Below are positions 15,904 through 23,616 of a stretch of 64,000 nt of DNA, piece after piece. The position numbers and the translations under genes were made by a program. This stretch comes from Betaproteobacteria bacterium HGW-Betaproteobacteria-1 (GTDB taxonomy: Bacteria > Pseudomonadota > Gammaproteobacteria > Burkholderiales > Methylophilaceae), in contig PHCX01000006.1 in the NCBI GenBank assembly GCA_002842435.1, positions 1 to 64,000 on the forward strand. Reading direction: 5' to 3'. The notes beneath the pieces were generated by a model. That model was not told the origin of the DNA, did no database searches, and saw nothing but the letters and a program-made list of their open reading frames with translations. Numbering within the stretch: the first letter of the stretch is position 1; each line of letters starts with the position of its first letter.

Positions 15904-15975
15904 AGCCACAGAGGGCACAGAGAACACAGAGGAAAAAACCAAGTTGTTAATGGTTTTTCTGTGAGCTCTGTGGCT
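15904..15975. repeat. 72-bp inverted-repeat element of the ACAGAGG type
   Basis: Outer arms AGCCACAGAG (15904-15913) and CTCTGTGGCT (15966-15975) are perfect complements. Inner segments CACAGAGGAAAAAACC and GGTTTTTCTGTG also pair, leaving a short central loop. The repeated CACAGAG units match a dispersed palindromic family often seen between genes in beta- and gammaproteobacteria. It lies between nifB and fdxN and could fold into a long mRNA hairpin, acting as a processing or attenuation site. Copy number elsewhere cannot be judged; no second copy was noticed in this window. Confidence 0.7.
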
Positions 15976-15982
15976 GAGGCTT

Positions 15983-17557
15983 TTACGCCGCCTTGAATGC
16001 GCCCTGACGGATTGCCGCGTCACCGCGCGCCTGGTGCTTGATCTCGCCGTTGGCGATGCGCTGACGGTAATTGTTGAACCATGACAGGGCAGCTTTTTCG
16101 ATGAACTCGTGGGCGTATTCATCTACCGGCTCGATGCCGGCTGCCTTCAGTTCGTCGCGTGGGCAGGCACCGATCTTGGCTACCAGTACGGCGTGGCAGT
16201 CGTTGATGGCGTTGACGATGGACGGCAGTTGTTCGTCCTCGCCGAATCCGCCCTGGCAGTAGAGGTCGACGCGTCTGTGGCCGACGAACAGGGCTTCATC
16301 CTTGCTCACTTCGAAGATCTGGAATTCGGTGGCATGGCCGAAATGCTGGTTGACCTTGCCGTGACCTTCAGTGGCAACCGCGACCAGCACCTTCATGCTT
16401 GGGTCAACGTTCTCCAGGTCCAGCGCTGCGGCCAGTGCATCAACCTTGGCCTGGTGTTGCGAAACACGCTCAGCCTCGACTTTTTCCTGATAGGCGCGGC
16501 GTTTTTCCAGGTCGTAGACGATTTCCATGTCCTCGATCTTGTCCAGCGTGAATTCGTCCGAACGGTCTTCGCCCAGCAGGCCGACAGCATCTGCACGGCA
16601 CTGGCGGCAGTGGCGCATGAGGTTGGCGCCGCCCATGCAGGCATCCTGCACTTCTTTCAGTTCCTGGGCAGAGGGGCCGCGCTGGCCGGTCAGTCCGAAT
16701 ACGGTGCCGTGTTCGGGTTCGGAGATCAGCGGCATGATGTTGTGCAGGAAAGCGCCGCGTTTCTTCACTTCGCGATTGACTTCGATCAGGTGTTCGTCGT
16801 TGATGCCGGGGATCAGCACCGAGTTGATCTTGGTCAGCACGCCGCGTTCGGTCAGCATCTCCAGCCCCTTCATCTGCTGTTCGTGCAGGATGCGGGAGGC
16901 TTCCACACCGGTGATACGCTTGTGGTTCCAGAAGATCCAGGGGTAGATCTTGGCGCCGACCTCCGGGTCAACCATGTTGATGGTGATCGTGACGTGGTCG
17001 ATGTTGTATTTGCAGATCTCGTCGACCTGCTCTGGCAGTGCCAGGCCATTGGTTGAAATACAGAGCTTGATGTCCGGTGCGGTCTCGTGAAGCATGCGCA
17101 TGGTGTCGAAGGTCTTCATCGGGTTGGCGAGCGAGTCGCCGGGACCGGCAATGCCAAGCACCGTCATCTGCGGAATCTCGCTGGCGACAGCCAGCACTTT
17201 CTTGACGGCCTGTTCCGGTGTCAGCTTCTGGCTGACGACACCGGGACGTGATTCGTTGGAGCAATCGTACTTGCGGTTGCAGTAGTTGCACTGGATGTTG
17301 CAGGCGGGGGCTACCGCTACATGCATGCGGGCAAAATGGTGATGGGCCTCTTCGGAATAACAGGGGTGGTTCTTGACCTTGTCCCAGATTTCCGCCGGCA
17401 TGTCGTCGGGTCCGGCCGAGGAGCCGCAGCTCGCCTTGCCTTCGCCGCCGGTAGAACCGCAACCGGAAGATGTCTGTCCCGCGATTTCGACCTTGATACC
17501 GTCCAGTGGCTTGAGCCGGCTCTGGCCCGGTGCCGCGTCTTGCAGTGCGTTTTCCAT
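15983..17557 (-). CDS. nifB: Nitrogenase cofactor biosynthesis protein NifB
   Basis: A 524-residue radical SAM enzyme that makes NifB-co, the 8Fe precursor of FeMo-co. The SAM cluster motif is Cys86-x3-Cys90-x2-Cys93 in [15 protein letters not shown]. Other Fe-S ligand cysteines are seen in the Gly/Ser/Cys-rich N-terminus and in [13 protein letters not shown]. From about residue 395 a NifX-like domain begins ([22 protein letters not shown]), as in classical bacterial NifB. Transcription should start from the sigma-54 promoter 38 bp upstream. It is the first gene of the leftward accessory operon. Confidence 0.96.
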   Translation of the reverse strand: MENALQDAAPGQSRLKPLDGIKVEIAGQTSSGCGSTGGEGKASCGSSAGPDDMPAEIWDKVKNHPCYSEEAHHHFARMHVAVAPACNIQCNYCNRKYDCSNESRPGVVSQKLTPEQAVKKVLAVASEIPQMTVLGIAGPGDSLANPMKTFDTMRMLHETAPDIKLCISTNGLALPEQVDEICKYNIDHVTITINMVDPEVGAKIYPWIFWNHKRITGVEASRILHEQQMKGLEMLTERGVLTKINSVLIPGINDEHLIEVNREVKKRGAFLHNIMPLISEPEHGTVFGLTGQRGPSAQELKEVQDACMGGANLMRHCRQCRADAVGLLGEDRSDEFTLDKIEDMEIVYDLEKRRAYQEKVEAERVSQHQAKVDALAAALDLENVDPSMKVLVAVATEGHGKVNQHFGHATEFQIFEVSKDEALFVGHRRVDLYCQGGFGEDEQLPSIVNAINDCHAVLVAKIGACPRDELKAAGIEPVDEYAHEFIEKAALSWFNNYRQRIANGEIKHQARGDAAIRQGAFKAA

Positions 17558-17594
17558 GCTGATGCCCTCGGTAAGAATGATTTACTGGGATATC

Positions 17595-17610
17595 AGCAAG
17601 TCGCGTGCCA
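17595..17610 (-). promoter_or_regulatory. Sigma-54 (-24/-12) promoter of nifB
   Basis: On the minus strand the sequence reads TGGCAC-GCGAC-TTGCT, an exact match to the sigma-54 consensus with the invariant GG and GC correctly spaced. It lies 38 bp before the nifB ATG. Two NifA-type activator sites and an IHF-like site lie upstream. Transcription should begin about 12 bp past the TTGCT element. Confidence 0.93.
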
Positions 17611-17638
17611 TCGAAGATTAAAATTTAAAAATCATTAA

Positions 17639-17651
17639 AATCAGTAGCTTG
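17639..17651. promoter_or_regulatory. IHF-like site in the nifB promoter
   Basis: AATCAGTAGCTTG fits the relaxed IHF consensus WATCARNNNNTTR. It is placed between the NifA sites and the sigma-54 promoter and is flanked by an A/T-rich tract at 17615-17640, exactly where IHF bends nif promoters. Motif match only. Confidence 0.5.
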
Positions 17652-17678
17652 CGTCTATGTTTTGGAGTTGGGTGGCTT

Positions 17679-17694
17679 TGTCACCATTGCGACA
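17679..17694. promoter_or_regulatory. NifA upstream activator site (proximal)
   Basis: TGT-N10-ACA, the canonical NifA binding sequence, is embedded in a longer perfect inverted repeat whose arms are GGCTTTGTC and GACAAAGCC. It lies about 70 bp upstream of the -24 element of the nifB promoter. Confidence 0.85.
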
Positions 17695-17708
17695 AAGCCA
17701 TGGGCTTT

Positions 17709-17724
17709 TGTCGCAAATAACACA
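17709..17724. promoter_or_regulatory. NifA upstream activator site (distal)
   Basis: A second TGT-N10-ACA site starts exactly 30 bp from the proximal one, about three helical turns, so both face the same side of DNA and could support cooperative NifA binding. Confidence 0.82.
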
Positions 17725-17780
17725 TGGCAGGATTGTCGGTAATTATTGGGTTGGAATGGGGGACAGGACGATGACGAAGT

Positions 17781-19391
17781 CTAGAATTTCTTCACTTCGA
17801 TATGATATTTCTTCAGCGCATAACCCATCTGGCGAGGTGTCAGGTTTAGCAGGCGGGCAGCCTTGGCTTGCACCCAGCCACTCTTCTCCATAGCGCTGAT
17901 CAGTTGGTCGCGTTCCGACATGTGTTCCGGCATGTCGATGATGTCCTCGGCCTCAGTGTGATGTTCGTGATGCTCTGGCTCCGTAGCGACTGGCGCGATG
18001 GGGATGACCTGGCCTTTTGGCTGGTATTTCCACAGAGCCGATGACAGGCACTGATTGGTCTGGCAGGGGATATCGACCTCGCGTACCAGATTGCTGCGCG
18101 CCATGGTGGCAAAGCGTTCCACGCAATTTTCCAGCTCGCGTACATTGCCGGGCCAGTGGCAGTTTGAGAGTACATGCATGGCTTCGGGTGTGATGCCGAT
18201 TCTGGCGCTGTTCTCGCGGTTGTAGCGGGCCAGGATGTTCTCCACCAGCAATGGGATGTCGTCGCGTCTTTCCCTTAATGGAGGCAGGAAGATGGAGATG
18301 ACGTTGATGCGGAAATACAGGTCGGAACGGAAATCGCCGCTGCTGACGGCTTCTTCCAGATTGCGGTTGGTGGCGCAGATCAGGCGCACATCGACCTTGA
18401 TGGTCTTGTTGCCGCCGACACGCTCGAATTCGCGTTCCTGCAGCACCCGCAGCAGCTTGACCTGGAATGCAGGTGAAATATCGCCGATCTCATCCAGGAA
18501 CAAGGTGCCGCCATGTGCCTGCTCGAAACGGCCTTTCCTTTCCTGCAGGGCGCCGGTGAAAGCGCCTTTTTCATGGCCGAACAATTCGGATTCCAGCAGG
18601 GACTCGGTCAGGGCAGTGCAGTTGACCTTGATGAAGGGCTTGTCCTTGCGTGAGGAAAGGAAATGGATCGAGCGGGCGATGACTTCCTTGCCGGTGCCGG
18701 ACTCACCACGCAGCAGGATGGTGCTCTTGCCGGGCGCCGCCATGTGTACGTCGGCAAAGACTTCCTGCATGCGTTTGGAGTTGCCGATGACGTTTTCAAG
18801 GCTGTATTTGCCCGCCAGTTCCTTTTGCAGGCGCGATTTCTCCTGCAGTAATTGTTCGCGGTCGGTCGCCACCTGCTGGTTGAGTCGCATGCTTTGGCCA
18901 ATCAGGTTGGCGACCATGGTCAGTAGCTGCAGGTCGTCCTGAAAGCCGCGTATCTTCTCGCTGTGCTTGCGTTCGAAGGCCAGTACCCCTATGCATTCGC
19001 GGCCAAGTTTGATGGGCACGCCTAGAAAGGAGATGGCTTCATTCTCCGCGCGTCGCATGACGCCGGTGCGGTTGAGGAACAGCGGTTCTTTTGAAACATC
19101 CGGAATCACCGCCGGGATGCCCATCTGGAATATGCGACCGGTGACGCCCTCGCCGGCGTAAAACTGACCGCGCTGCATTTCTTCCGGGCTGAACCCGACC
19201 GCCGCGATAATCCGGAGGCTGTCCGGCGATGCGCTGGCGCAGACCATACCGCGCTCCATGTTCAAGTGCGAGGCGATGACATTCAGTACCTGACGCAGGG
19301 TTTTTTGCAGTTCCAGTGAGGAACTGAGTATCTTGCCTATCTCATAGATGGTGATCAGGGATACGTTAGTCGATTCCAATGCCTGCTTCAT
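17781..19391 (-). CDS. nifA: Nif-specific sigma-54 activator NifA
   Basis: A 536-residue activator: GAF domain at about 20-170, linker, AAA+ ATPase at about 200-430 with Walker A GESGTGKE (229-236), GAFTGA loop (276-281) and Walker B GTLFLDE, then a Fis-type HTH near 495-530. Cys411, Cys423, Cys443 and Cys448 form C-x11-C-x19-C-x4-C, the motif of oxygen-sensitive NifA proteins that sense O2 or redox directly. The interdomain linker is His/Glu-rich. The start MKQALEST is chosen over a longer frame; ACGGA lies 8 bases upstream. It is 223 bp upstream of nifB and should drive that promoter. Confidence 0.95.
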   Translation of the reverse strand: MKQALESTNVSLITIYEIGKILSSSLELQKTLRQVLNVIASHLNMERGMVCASASPDSLRIIAAVGFSPEEMQRGQFYAGEGVTGRIFQMGIPAVIPDVSKEPLFLNRTGVMRRAENEAISFLGVPIKLGRECIGVLAFERKHSEKIRGFQDDLQLLTMVANLIGQSMRLNQQVATDREQLLQEKSRLQKELAGKYSLENVIGNSKRMQEVFADVHMAAPGKSTILLRGESGTGKEVIARSIHFLSSRKDKPFIKVNCTALTESLLESELFGHEKGAFTGALQERKGRFEQAHGGTLFLDEIGDISPAFQVKLLRVLQEREFERVGGNKTIKVDVRLICATNRNLEEAVSSGDFRSDLYFRINVISIFLPPLRERRDDIPLLVENILARYNRENSARIGITPEAMHVLSNCHWPGNVRELENCVERFATMARSNLVREVDIPCQTNQCLSSALWKYQPKGQVIPIAPVATEPEHHEHHTEAEDIIDMPEHMSERDQLISAMEKSGWVQAKAARLLNLTPRQMGYALKKYHIEVKKF

Positions 19392-19524
19392 GATTTTTTC
19401 CGTGATACTGAAATTTCCACACCGAGTTACATGCAAAAATCGTACCTGAAACGAATGCTGGCTTCGATATCGAGGGGAATGAATAAATTAAAGGCGTTGT
19501 GATTGTGATGATGTGTCGTAAAAT

Positions 19525-19540
19525 AGCTTCAGCTGAAGCT
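19525..19540. promoter_or_regulatory. 16-bp palindrome upstream of nifA
   Basis: AGCTTCAGCTGAAGCT is a perfect 16-bp palindrome about 135 bp upstream of the nifA start, in the 237-bp gap between nifA and tRNA-Leu. It has no resemblance to NifA, IHF or FNR sites. It could be an operator for an unknown dimeric regulator of nifA. No sigma-54 promoter was found for nifA. Confidence 0.35.
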
Positions 19541-19628
19541 TTGGACGGGGCAGTCTTGATCCCGTAAGAAAGCTGCATCAGTGAAATTACGAACAACGGG
19601 ATTAAGTCTTTGAAACTAGGTGTGTATC

Positions 19629-19715
19629 TGGTGCCCAGAAGAGGACTCGAACCTCCACAGTGTTGCCACCACTAGGACCTGAACCTAGCGCGTCTACCAA
19701 TTCCGCCATCTGGGC
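19629..19715 (-). tRNA. tRNA-Leu (anticodon CAG)
   Basis: Read on the minus strand, the gene starts GCCCAGATGGCGG. Its acceptor stem GCCCAGA pairs with TCTGGGC, and the 3' CCA is encoded. The anticodon stem CTAGG/CCTAG encloses loop TTCAGGT, giving anticodon CAG. A long variable arm (GTGGTGGCAACAC) and T-arm GGTTCGAGTCC mark it as a class II leucine tRNA. It has its own promoter at 19747-19774. Its 3' end faces the nif cluster. Confidence 0.97.
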
Positions 19716-19746
19716 ATTTCTCGATGGGGTGAAACGAAGAGCGCAA

Positions 19747-19774
19747 ATTCTATAGGAAAGACATATTTTGTCAA
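19747..19774 (-). promoter_or_regulatory. Sigma-70 promoter of tRNA-Leu
   Basis: On the minus strand TTGACA (19769-19774) and TAGAAT (19747-19752) are separated by 16 bp and lie about 32 bp before the tRNA 5' end. The -35 box overlaps the TTG start codon of rnr on the other strand. Confidence 0.7.
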
Positions 19775-22281
19775 CGAGAAAAAAGACTTTTAGTACAAAA
19801 AAGAAGACTGACAAAGCAGATTTGTCAAAAAACGGTTCGCGACGTCACGATCCCTATGCAGAAAGAGAGGCCGGGAATTATGAGCATCCGTTGCCAAGCA
19901 GGGAATTTATCCTGCAGACGATGACGGAGCAGGGTGTTCCCCTCTCAGTGGAAGAGTTGTACCGCCTCCTGACAATCCATGATGAAGAGCGCGAAATTTT
20001 CAATCGTCGCCTCAATGCCATGGAGCGGGACGGTCAGGTGATCCGTAACCGCAAGGGTGCATTATGCATCGCCGAGAAGCTGCATCTGATTTCCGGTACG
20101 GTACAGGGGCATGCTGATGGTTTCGGTTTCCTCGTGCCGGATGATAAGGAGAAAGCCGGCGGGGCAGACCTGTTTCTTTCGCCCAGGGAAATGACCCAGG
20201 TGATGCATGGTGACCGTGTCATGGTGCGTCAATCCGGTCTGGACAGGAGAGGGCGGCCGGAGGGCAAGATTGTCGAGGTCCTGGAGCGCAAGAGTACGCG
20301 TCTGGTTGGCCGTATCATGCGCGGCAACGGTTTCTCCATCGTGGCGCCCGAAGACAAGCGTGTGAACCAGGACATCCTGATTCCCTACCATCTGGACATG
20401 AAGGCCAAGGATGGTCAGGTGGTGATGGTGGAATTGACGGATCAGCCGTCGCCGCATGCCAAGCCCATGGGCAAGGTGGTCGAGATTCTCGGCAATTATG
20501 CCGATGCCGGTATGGAAATCGAGATTGCATTGCGCAAACATCAGTTGCCCCATGAGTTTTCTGCCGAGGCTTTGCGTCAGGCTGAAAGCTACTCAAGGCA
20601 GGTGCAGGAAAAGGACTGGAAAGGGCGCATCGATTTGCGCGATCTGCCTCTGATTACGATAGACGGCGAAACTGCGCGTGACTTTGATGATGCGGTCTAT
20701 TGCGAACCGCAGGGCAAGGGCTGGCGCCTGGTGGTGGCGATTGCCGATGTCAGCCACTACGTCAAGCCCGGAGATGCGCTGGACAAGGATGCCTACGAGC
20801 GTGGCAATTCGGTCTATTTCCCGCGGCGTGTAATTCCCATGCTGCCGGAAGCGCTTTCCAACGGCCTTTGTTCGCTCAACCCTGAAGTCGATCGCCTGTG
20901 CATGGTCTGTGACATGCAGGTGGATGCTTTCGGTAATGTCAAACGTTATCAGTTCTTCCCTTCCGTCATGCTGTCCAAGGCCCGGATGACCTATACCAAG
21001 GTCTATGACATGCTGATCAATCCTCAGGGTGAAACGGCCAAGGAGCATGCCTGGCTGATGCCGCACGTGCAGCATCTCTATGCGCTTTATCAGGTCATGG
21101 TCAAGGCGCGCGCAAAACGCGGTGCTATCGAGTTCGATAGCAGTGAAACCATGATGATCTTCAATGATAACGGCAAGATTGAGCGGATTGAGGCCGTGGT
21201 TCGCAATGAGGCGCATCGCATCATCGAGGAATGCATGCTGGCAGCCAATGTTTGCGCGTCGGATTTTCTCAAGGAGCACGAGCATCCTGCGTTGTATCGC
21301 ATCCATGAGGGGCCGACGCCGGAAAAACTCGAAGCCTTGCGTACTTTCATGGGCGAGTTCGGTTTTGGTGTTGGCGGCGGCGATAGTCCGCATGCCAAGG
21401 ATTACGGCAAATTGCTGGAGCAGTTCCGTGGCCGGCCGGATGAACAACTGCTACAGACCGTGCTGCTGAGATCGATGCAACAGGCGGTCTACAGCCCGGA
21501 CAATATCGGCCACTTCGGCCTGGCGTATGAGTCCTATACCCACTTTACATCGCCAATCCGGCGCTATCCTGACCTCCTGATCCATCGTGCCATCAAGGCC
21601 GTGCTGCATGGAGAGAAATACAAGGCTGGCGACTGGCAGGAACTGGGGCAGCATTGCTCGATCACGGAGCGCCGCGCGGATGATGCGACGCGTGATGTCG
21701 AAGCCTGGCTCAAGTGTTACTACATGCAGGACAGAATAGGCGAAGAGTTTGACGGTACAGTGGCCGGTGTCACCAGTTTCGGCCTGTTCGTGGCGCTGGA
21801 TGGCGTCTATGTCGAGGGCCTGTTGCATGTGACCGAGTTGGGTAACGATTACTTCAATTACGACAAGGCGCGGCACGAGATGGCAGGCGAACGCACGGGC
21901 GTTCGTTATCGCTTGGGCGACAGGCTGCGCGTAAAAATCAGCCGGGTCGACCTGGAAACCAGTAAAATAGACTTTGTCCTGGCTGTGCCGCTGGCGGTAT
22001 CGGGAGCAGTTGCTGATGGCGAGGCAAAAGTTGTGCAGGCTGGGAGGCCAGGCAAGACCCGGGCCGGCCGATCAGTTTCGGAAATTGCAGCGCCCATAGT
22101 GACAGGCAGAAAGCCGCGTGATGCTGCTGGAAAAAGTACAGCAGGCCAGAAGACCGGAAGCCGCAAAGCTGTAAGCAAGAAAACACCAACCAAGGGCGCA
22201 CCCGCAAAAAGTACCCCCGCCAAAAGCAAGAGCAGCAGGAAAAAGCCGGCAAGTCAGGCAAGAAAATCCACCAGAAAATAG
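19768..22281 (+). CDS. rnr: Ribonuclease R
   Basis: An 837-residue RNase II-family 3'-5' exoribonuclease that degrades structured RNA and helps rRNA and tmRNA quality control. An N-terminal winged-helix region (REFILQTMTEQGVPLSVEELYRLL) is followed by cold-shock domains, then the RNB catalytic domain with DLPLITIDGETARDFDDAV, whose aspartates bind magnesium. An S1 domain (GEEFDGTVAGVTSFGLFVAL) ends near residue 725. The last 100 residues are a Lys/Ser/Ala/Pro-rich basic tail. The frame starts with TTG preceded by AGGAAAG; no better ATG exists nearby. It leads a block containing rlmB and ndk. Confidence 0.95.
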   Translation: MSTRKKTFSTKKKTDKADLSKNGSRRHDPYAEREAGNYEHPLPSREFILQTMTEQGVPLSVEELYRLLTIHDEEREIFNRRLNAMERDGQVIRNRKGALCIAEKLHLISGTVQGHADGFGFLVPDDKEKAGGADLFLSPREMTQVMHGDRVMVRQSGLDRRGRPEGKIVEVLERKSTRLVGRIMRGNGFSIVAPEDKRVNQDILIPYHLDMKAKDGQVVMVELTDQPSPHAKPMGKVVEILGNYADAGMEIEIALRKHQLPHEFSAEALRQAESYSRQVQEKDWKGRIDLRDLPLITIDGETARDFDDAVYCEPQGKGWRLVVAIADVSHYVKPGDALDKDAYERGNSVYFPRRVIPMLPEALSNGLCSLNPEVDRLCMVCDMQVDAFGNVKRYQFFPSVMLSKARMTYTKVYDMLINPQGETAKEHAWLMPHVQHLYALYQVMVKARAKRGAIEFDSSETMMIFNDNGKIERIEAVVRNEAHRIIEECMLAANVCASDFLKEHEHPALYRIHEGPTPEKLEALRTFMGEFGFGVGGGDSPHAKDYGKLLEQFRGRPDEQLLQTVLLRSMQQAVYSPDNIGHFGLAYESYTHFTSPIRRYPDLLIHRAIKAVLHGEKYKAGDWQELGQHCSITERRADDATRDVEAWLKCYYMQDRIGEEFDGTVAGVTSFGLFVALDGVYVEGLLHVTELGNDYFNYDKARHEMAGERTGVRYRLGDRLRVKISRVDLETSKIDFVLAVPLAVSGAVADGEAKVVQAGRPGKTRAGRSVSEIAAPIVTGRKPRDAAGKSTAGQKTGSRKAVSKKTPTKGAPAKSTPAKSKSSRKKPASQARKSTRK

Positions 22282-22302
22282 ACATCAAGGCGTTAATAGT
22301 AA

Positions 22303-23058
22303 ATGAGCGATACCCGTATTTTGTTCGGCTTTCATGCCGTATTGAGCCGATTGAGGCAGCATGCCACCAGCGTGCAGGAGATTCTGATCGACCGCGACCG
22401 TGTCGATGCCCGGATGAAGGACCTGTTGAGCATGGCCGATAGTGCCGGTGTCAGGTGCATGCAGGTCGAGAGATCGCGTCTGGACGGGTTGGCTGGCATC
22501 AACGGCCGGCATCAGGGCGTGATCGCCCGCGTGATCGATGCACCGATTCCGTACAAGGACATCCATGACATTCTGGAGTCGGACCTCAAGGAACCGCCAT
22601 TCTTCCTGATTCTGGACGGTGTCGAGGATCCGCACAATCTCGGTGCATGCCTGCGCGTTGCTGACGCGATGGGAGTGCACGCCGTGATTGCGCCAAAGGA
22701 TCGTGCCGTCGGCCTCAATGCCACCGTGCGCAAGGTAGCTTCCGGTGCGGCGGAGACTGTGCCGTTTATCGCAGTCACCAATCTGGCGCGCACGATGCGG
22801 GAATTGAAGGAAGCCGGCGTCATGCTGGTCGGTGCAGCGGCCGAAGCGGAACATGACCTCTTCAGCATGGAACTGAGCGGGCCGGTTGCGCTGGTACTGG
22901 GGGCGGAAGGTAGCGGCTTGCGTCGTCTGACCGCCGAAACCTGTGACGCGCTGGTCAGCATTCCCATGTTCGGTTCGGTCGAAAGCCTGAATGTCTCGGT
23001 GGCTAGCGGTATTTGTCTTTACGAAGCGCGTCGTCAGCGTAATGCATGTGCCGGATAG
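22303..23058 (+). CDS. rlmB: 23S rRNA Gm2251 2'-O-methyltransferase RlmB
   Basis: A 251-residue SpoU-family methyltransferase. The N-terminal substrate-binding domain opens [16 protein letters not shown]. The SPOUT catalytic domain has the three family motifs: [35 protein letters not shown] and [17 protein letters not shown]. It methylates the ribose of G2251 in the peptidyl-transferase P loop. It lies 21 bp after rnr, the same order as in E. coli (rnr-rlmB) and most betaproteobacteria, so it is very likely co-transcribed. Confidence 0.96.
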   Translation: MSDTRILFGFHAVLSRLRQHATSVQEILIDRDRVDARMKDLLSMADSAGVRCMQVERSRLDGLAGINGRHQGVIARVIDAPIPYKDIHDILESDLKEPPFFLILDGVEDPHNLGACLRVADAMGVHAVIAPKDRAVGLNATVRKVASGAAETVPFIAVTNLARTMRELKEAGVMLVGAAAEAEHDLFSMELSGPVALVLGAEGSGLRRLTAETCDALVSIPMFGSVESLNVSVASGICLYEARRQRNACAG

Positions 23059-23102
23059 GCGCTGAATTCGCGCTTAAATCATCCGTAAAGGTTTATTTCA
23101 GG

Positions 23103-23125
23103 CCGTTAAAATGGTATTTTAACGG
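23103..23125. other. Inverted repeat between rlmB and ndk
   Basis: CCGTTAAAA and TTTTAACGG are perfect 9-bp arms around a 5-base loop, 45 bp after the rlmB stop. No T run follows directly, so it may be a weak terminator for the rnr-rlmB transcript or an operator near the ndk promoter. Undecided. Confidence 0.4.
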
Positions 23126-23202
23126 ACTTTGCAAACCTTATAAGATGCACGAAAATTAGTGTCATATTTTTTCATCTGTTTCATCAATTTATCGGAGTTA
23201 AC

Positions 23203-23610
23203 ATGGCTGTAGAACGCACTTTATCCATCATCAAACCAGACGCAGTTGCCAAGAACGTGATCGGCAAGATCTATTCACGTTTCGAAACCAATGGTTTGAA
23301 AATCGTTGCTGCCAAGATGGCGCAATTGTCCCAGGCCGAAGCAGAAGGCTTTTACGCAGTGCATAAAGAGCGTCCTTTCTTCAATGACCTGGTCAAGTTC
23401 ATGATTTCCGGTCCTGTCATGATCCAGGTTCTGGAAGGTGAAAATGCGGTTGCGAAGAACCGTGAGTTGATGGGTGCAACCAACCCCAAGGAAGCTGCTG
23501 CTGGTACCATTCGTGCCGATTTCGCTGAAAGCATCGATGCCAACGCAGTGCATGGCAGCGATTCCGCAGAAAATGCCGCGATCGAAATTGCCTACTTCTT
23601 CGGTAAATAA
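23203..23610 (+). CDS. ndk: Nucleoside diphosphate kinase
   Basis: A 135-residue NDP kinase, which transfers the gamma phosphate of ATP to nucleoside diphosphates through a phospho-histidine. [20 protein letters not shown] is the family opening; the catalytic His lies in [20 protein letters not shown]. The C-terminus stops shortly after YFF, a few residues shorter than the E. coli type but common in betaproteobacteria. GGAG lies 8 bases before the ATG. It is followed 6 bp later by rlmN. Confidence 0.97.
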   Translation: MAVERTLSIIKPDAVAKNVIGKIYSRFETNGLKIVAAKMAQLSQAEAEGFYAVHKERPFFNDLVKFMISGPVMIQVLEGENAVAKNRELMGATNPKEAAAGTIRADFAESIDANAVHGSDSAENAAIEIAYFFGK

Positions 23611-23616
23611 GTCTTA

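Noticed and set aside
15880-16122. Short frames reading through the inverted repeat between fdxN and nifB
   Set aside because: Peptides rich in S-H-R/H-R-G are a known artefact of translating this repeat type, not genes.
16109-17056. A 315-codon plus-strand frame opposite nifB
   Set aside because: nifB on the other strand is certain from its radical SAM motif and promoter; the antisense product has no motif.
20593-21447. A 284-codon minus-strand frame inside rnr
   Set aside because: It lies opposite the RNB catalytic domain of RNase R and has no family features.
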